From assembly GCA_963921795.1 (NCBI GenBank), contig OY997653.1:1469501-1533500 (forward strand): a stretch of 64,000 nucleotides of DNA, written 5' to 3'. The translations under genes were made by a program, and so were the position numbers. Position 1 is the stretch's first letter. Each line of letters starts with the position of its first letter. The stretch is from Nannobrachium achirus (Eukaryota; Chordata; Actinopteri; Myctophiformes; Myctophidae). The notes beneath the pieces are model-generated. The model saw only the letters and a list, made by a program, of their open reading frames with translations. It had not been told where the DNA came from and did not search any database. Positions 63,156 to 64,000 of this stretch are shown here, one piece after another.

Positions 63156-63959
63156 CAGAGCACACGAGCAGAGTGGAGCGGGTCGGAAAGCCGCTCCGCG
63201 CTCCAGGGGTCTATGGTACCGTTCACTCTTCGCTCATGTCGCCCCCGCCGCCGCTCCGCTCGCCCCCGCTCCGCCGCTCACCTTGATTTGCGTATCGTGC
63301 GCTCCGCTCAGGGTCGTCAAAAAGCAGCAAAAAAAAAAAAGGTTTGCTACCATGTCCGAAACACTTTCTCCTTTGCCAGTGTGTTCCCAACACAAATGCC
63401 TGCGGTAACGTGAGCCTCGGTTTGATGGAGATCTGTCTAGGCAATCTAAGGCATTGTATTTTAAGACGGGCAATATTAAATCCTGTTGGTTATTGATTAG
63501 GCTAATCACCACAACCAAGAGAGGGAAGCGACTCGTGGCGTGTGTTTTTCATTCAGCCAAATCAGTCTAACTTTCATTTCAAATCGTATCCTTTGACTGG
63601 CTGGTGGTGATGATATAGTCTATAACTTAACTGACACAAGGTAGGCTACTTATTATAACGTAGCCTACTTGTGTGGATGATATCTATACATTTCTCTGTC
63701 TCCTCTCCTCTACACGGTGCCGACATGGCTCATCATGATGGCTGCGCTGCCATGGACTAGCCGAGAGACTGTTTGTTGGCAACATGTGGTGCGCGGACCC
63801 AACAGGATCGGCTAGGAGCGGAGGAGGTCGGCGCTCCAAGGAGCGGAGGAAAAATCCTCGCTCCAAAGCCGCTCAGACCCATTTGAAAAGACGCTCGCTC
63901 TCGCTCACGTCAAAAACGGCCCGCTCCGCTCCCCGCGCCGCTCGCGCTCGTATGCCCTG
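63156..63959. mobile_element. hAT non-autonomous element, GC-rich, 8-bp TSD
   Basis: Ends CAGAGCACACGAGC / GCTCGTATGCCCTG, flanked by CTGCAGAT (63148-63155, 63960-63967). GAGCGGAGC-rich subterminal arms. No transposase frame and no hairpin module. Confidence 0.93.
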
Positions 63960-64000
63960 CTGCAGATAGGCCGTATGTAAGCCATCCCTGAATGAAAGCA

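Noticed and set aside
60120-64000. Search for earlier 14-3-3 exons
   Set aside because: No sequence like RNLLSVAYKNVVG or SKVFYLKMKGDYYRY was seen; they must lie to the right.

Overview
The window is vertebrate DNA, almost certainly teleost fish. It has spliced genes with GT/AG introns, an AT-rich intronic background, very long CA/TG microsatellites, tRNA-derived SINE heads and a very dense load of non-autonomous hAT-like and TTAA-target DNA transposons. There are no operons or ribosome binding sites.

Three host loci can be read. (1) The minus strand carries the first eight coding exons of adam17 (TACE): signal peptide, prodomain with cysteine switch, furin site and the beginning of the metalloprotease domain (exon 1 at 47671-47770, exon 8 at 6996-7106). 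The remaining exons lie beyond the left edge. (2) Also on minus, to the right, are the last three coding exons of a 14-3-3 gene (56772-60011). Its best identity is ywhaq, because human ADAM17 and YWHAQ are neighbours in the same order and orientation. (3) Inside the 22-kb adam17 intron 7, on the opposite strand, are three phase-compatible exons of a RING-finger (TRIM-like) gene (12147-16335). Further right in the same intron is an intact 784-codon reading frame of unknown identity (23407-25761), preceded by a second copy of its 5' part.

Layout: 1-6.9 kb is repeat (a split LTR-like fossil, a 370-bp direct repeat pair, hAT and TTAA elements). 7-29.4 kb is adam17 intron 7 with the nested RING gene, minisatellites and the 784-codon frame. 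29.4-47.8 kb holds adam17 exons 7 to 1 separated by nested MITEs. 47.8-55.7 kb is intergenic. 55.8-60.1 kb is the 3' end of the 14-3-3 gene, and 60.1-64 kb is its intron, again made of transposons.

The most striking feature is a hairpin module of about 60-80 bp (arms AGCAGATCTACAAGC / GCTTGTAGATCGGCT). It recurs more than 40 times inside at least ten MITE families whose terminal repeats are otherwise unrelated. Each family has its own matched changes in both arms, and one conserved mismatch gives the hairpin polarity. Other points of note are duplicated 3' splice sites at two exons, a splice acceptor built from a transposon end, a 596-bp block re-inserted with a 16-bp target duplication and broken inside two hairpins, and several three- to four-level transposon nests with readable target-site duplications. 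All identifications come from reading the sequence; no database search was run.
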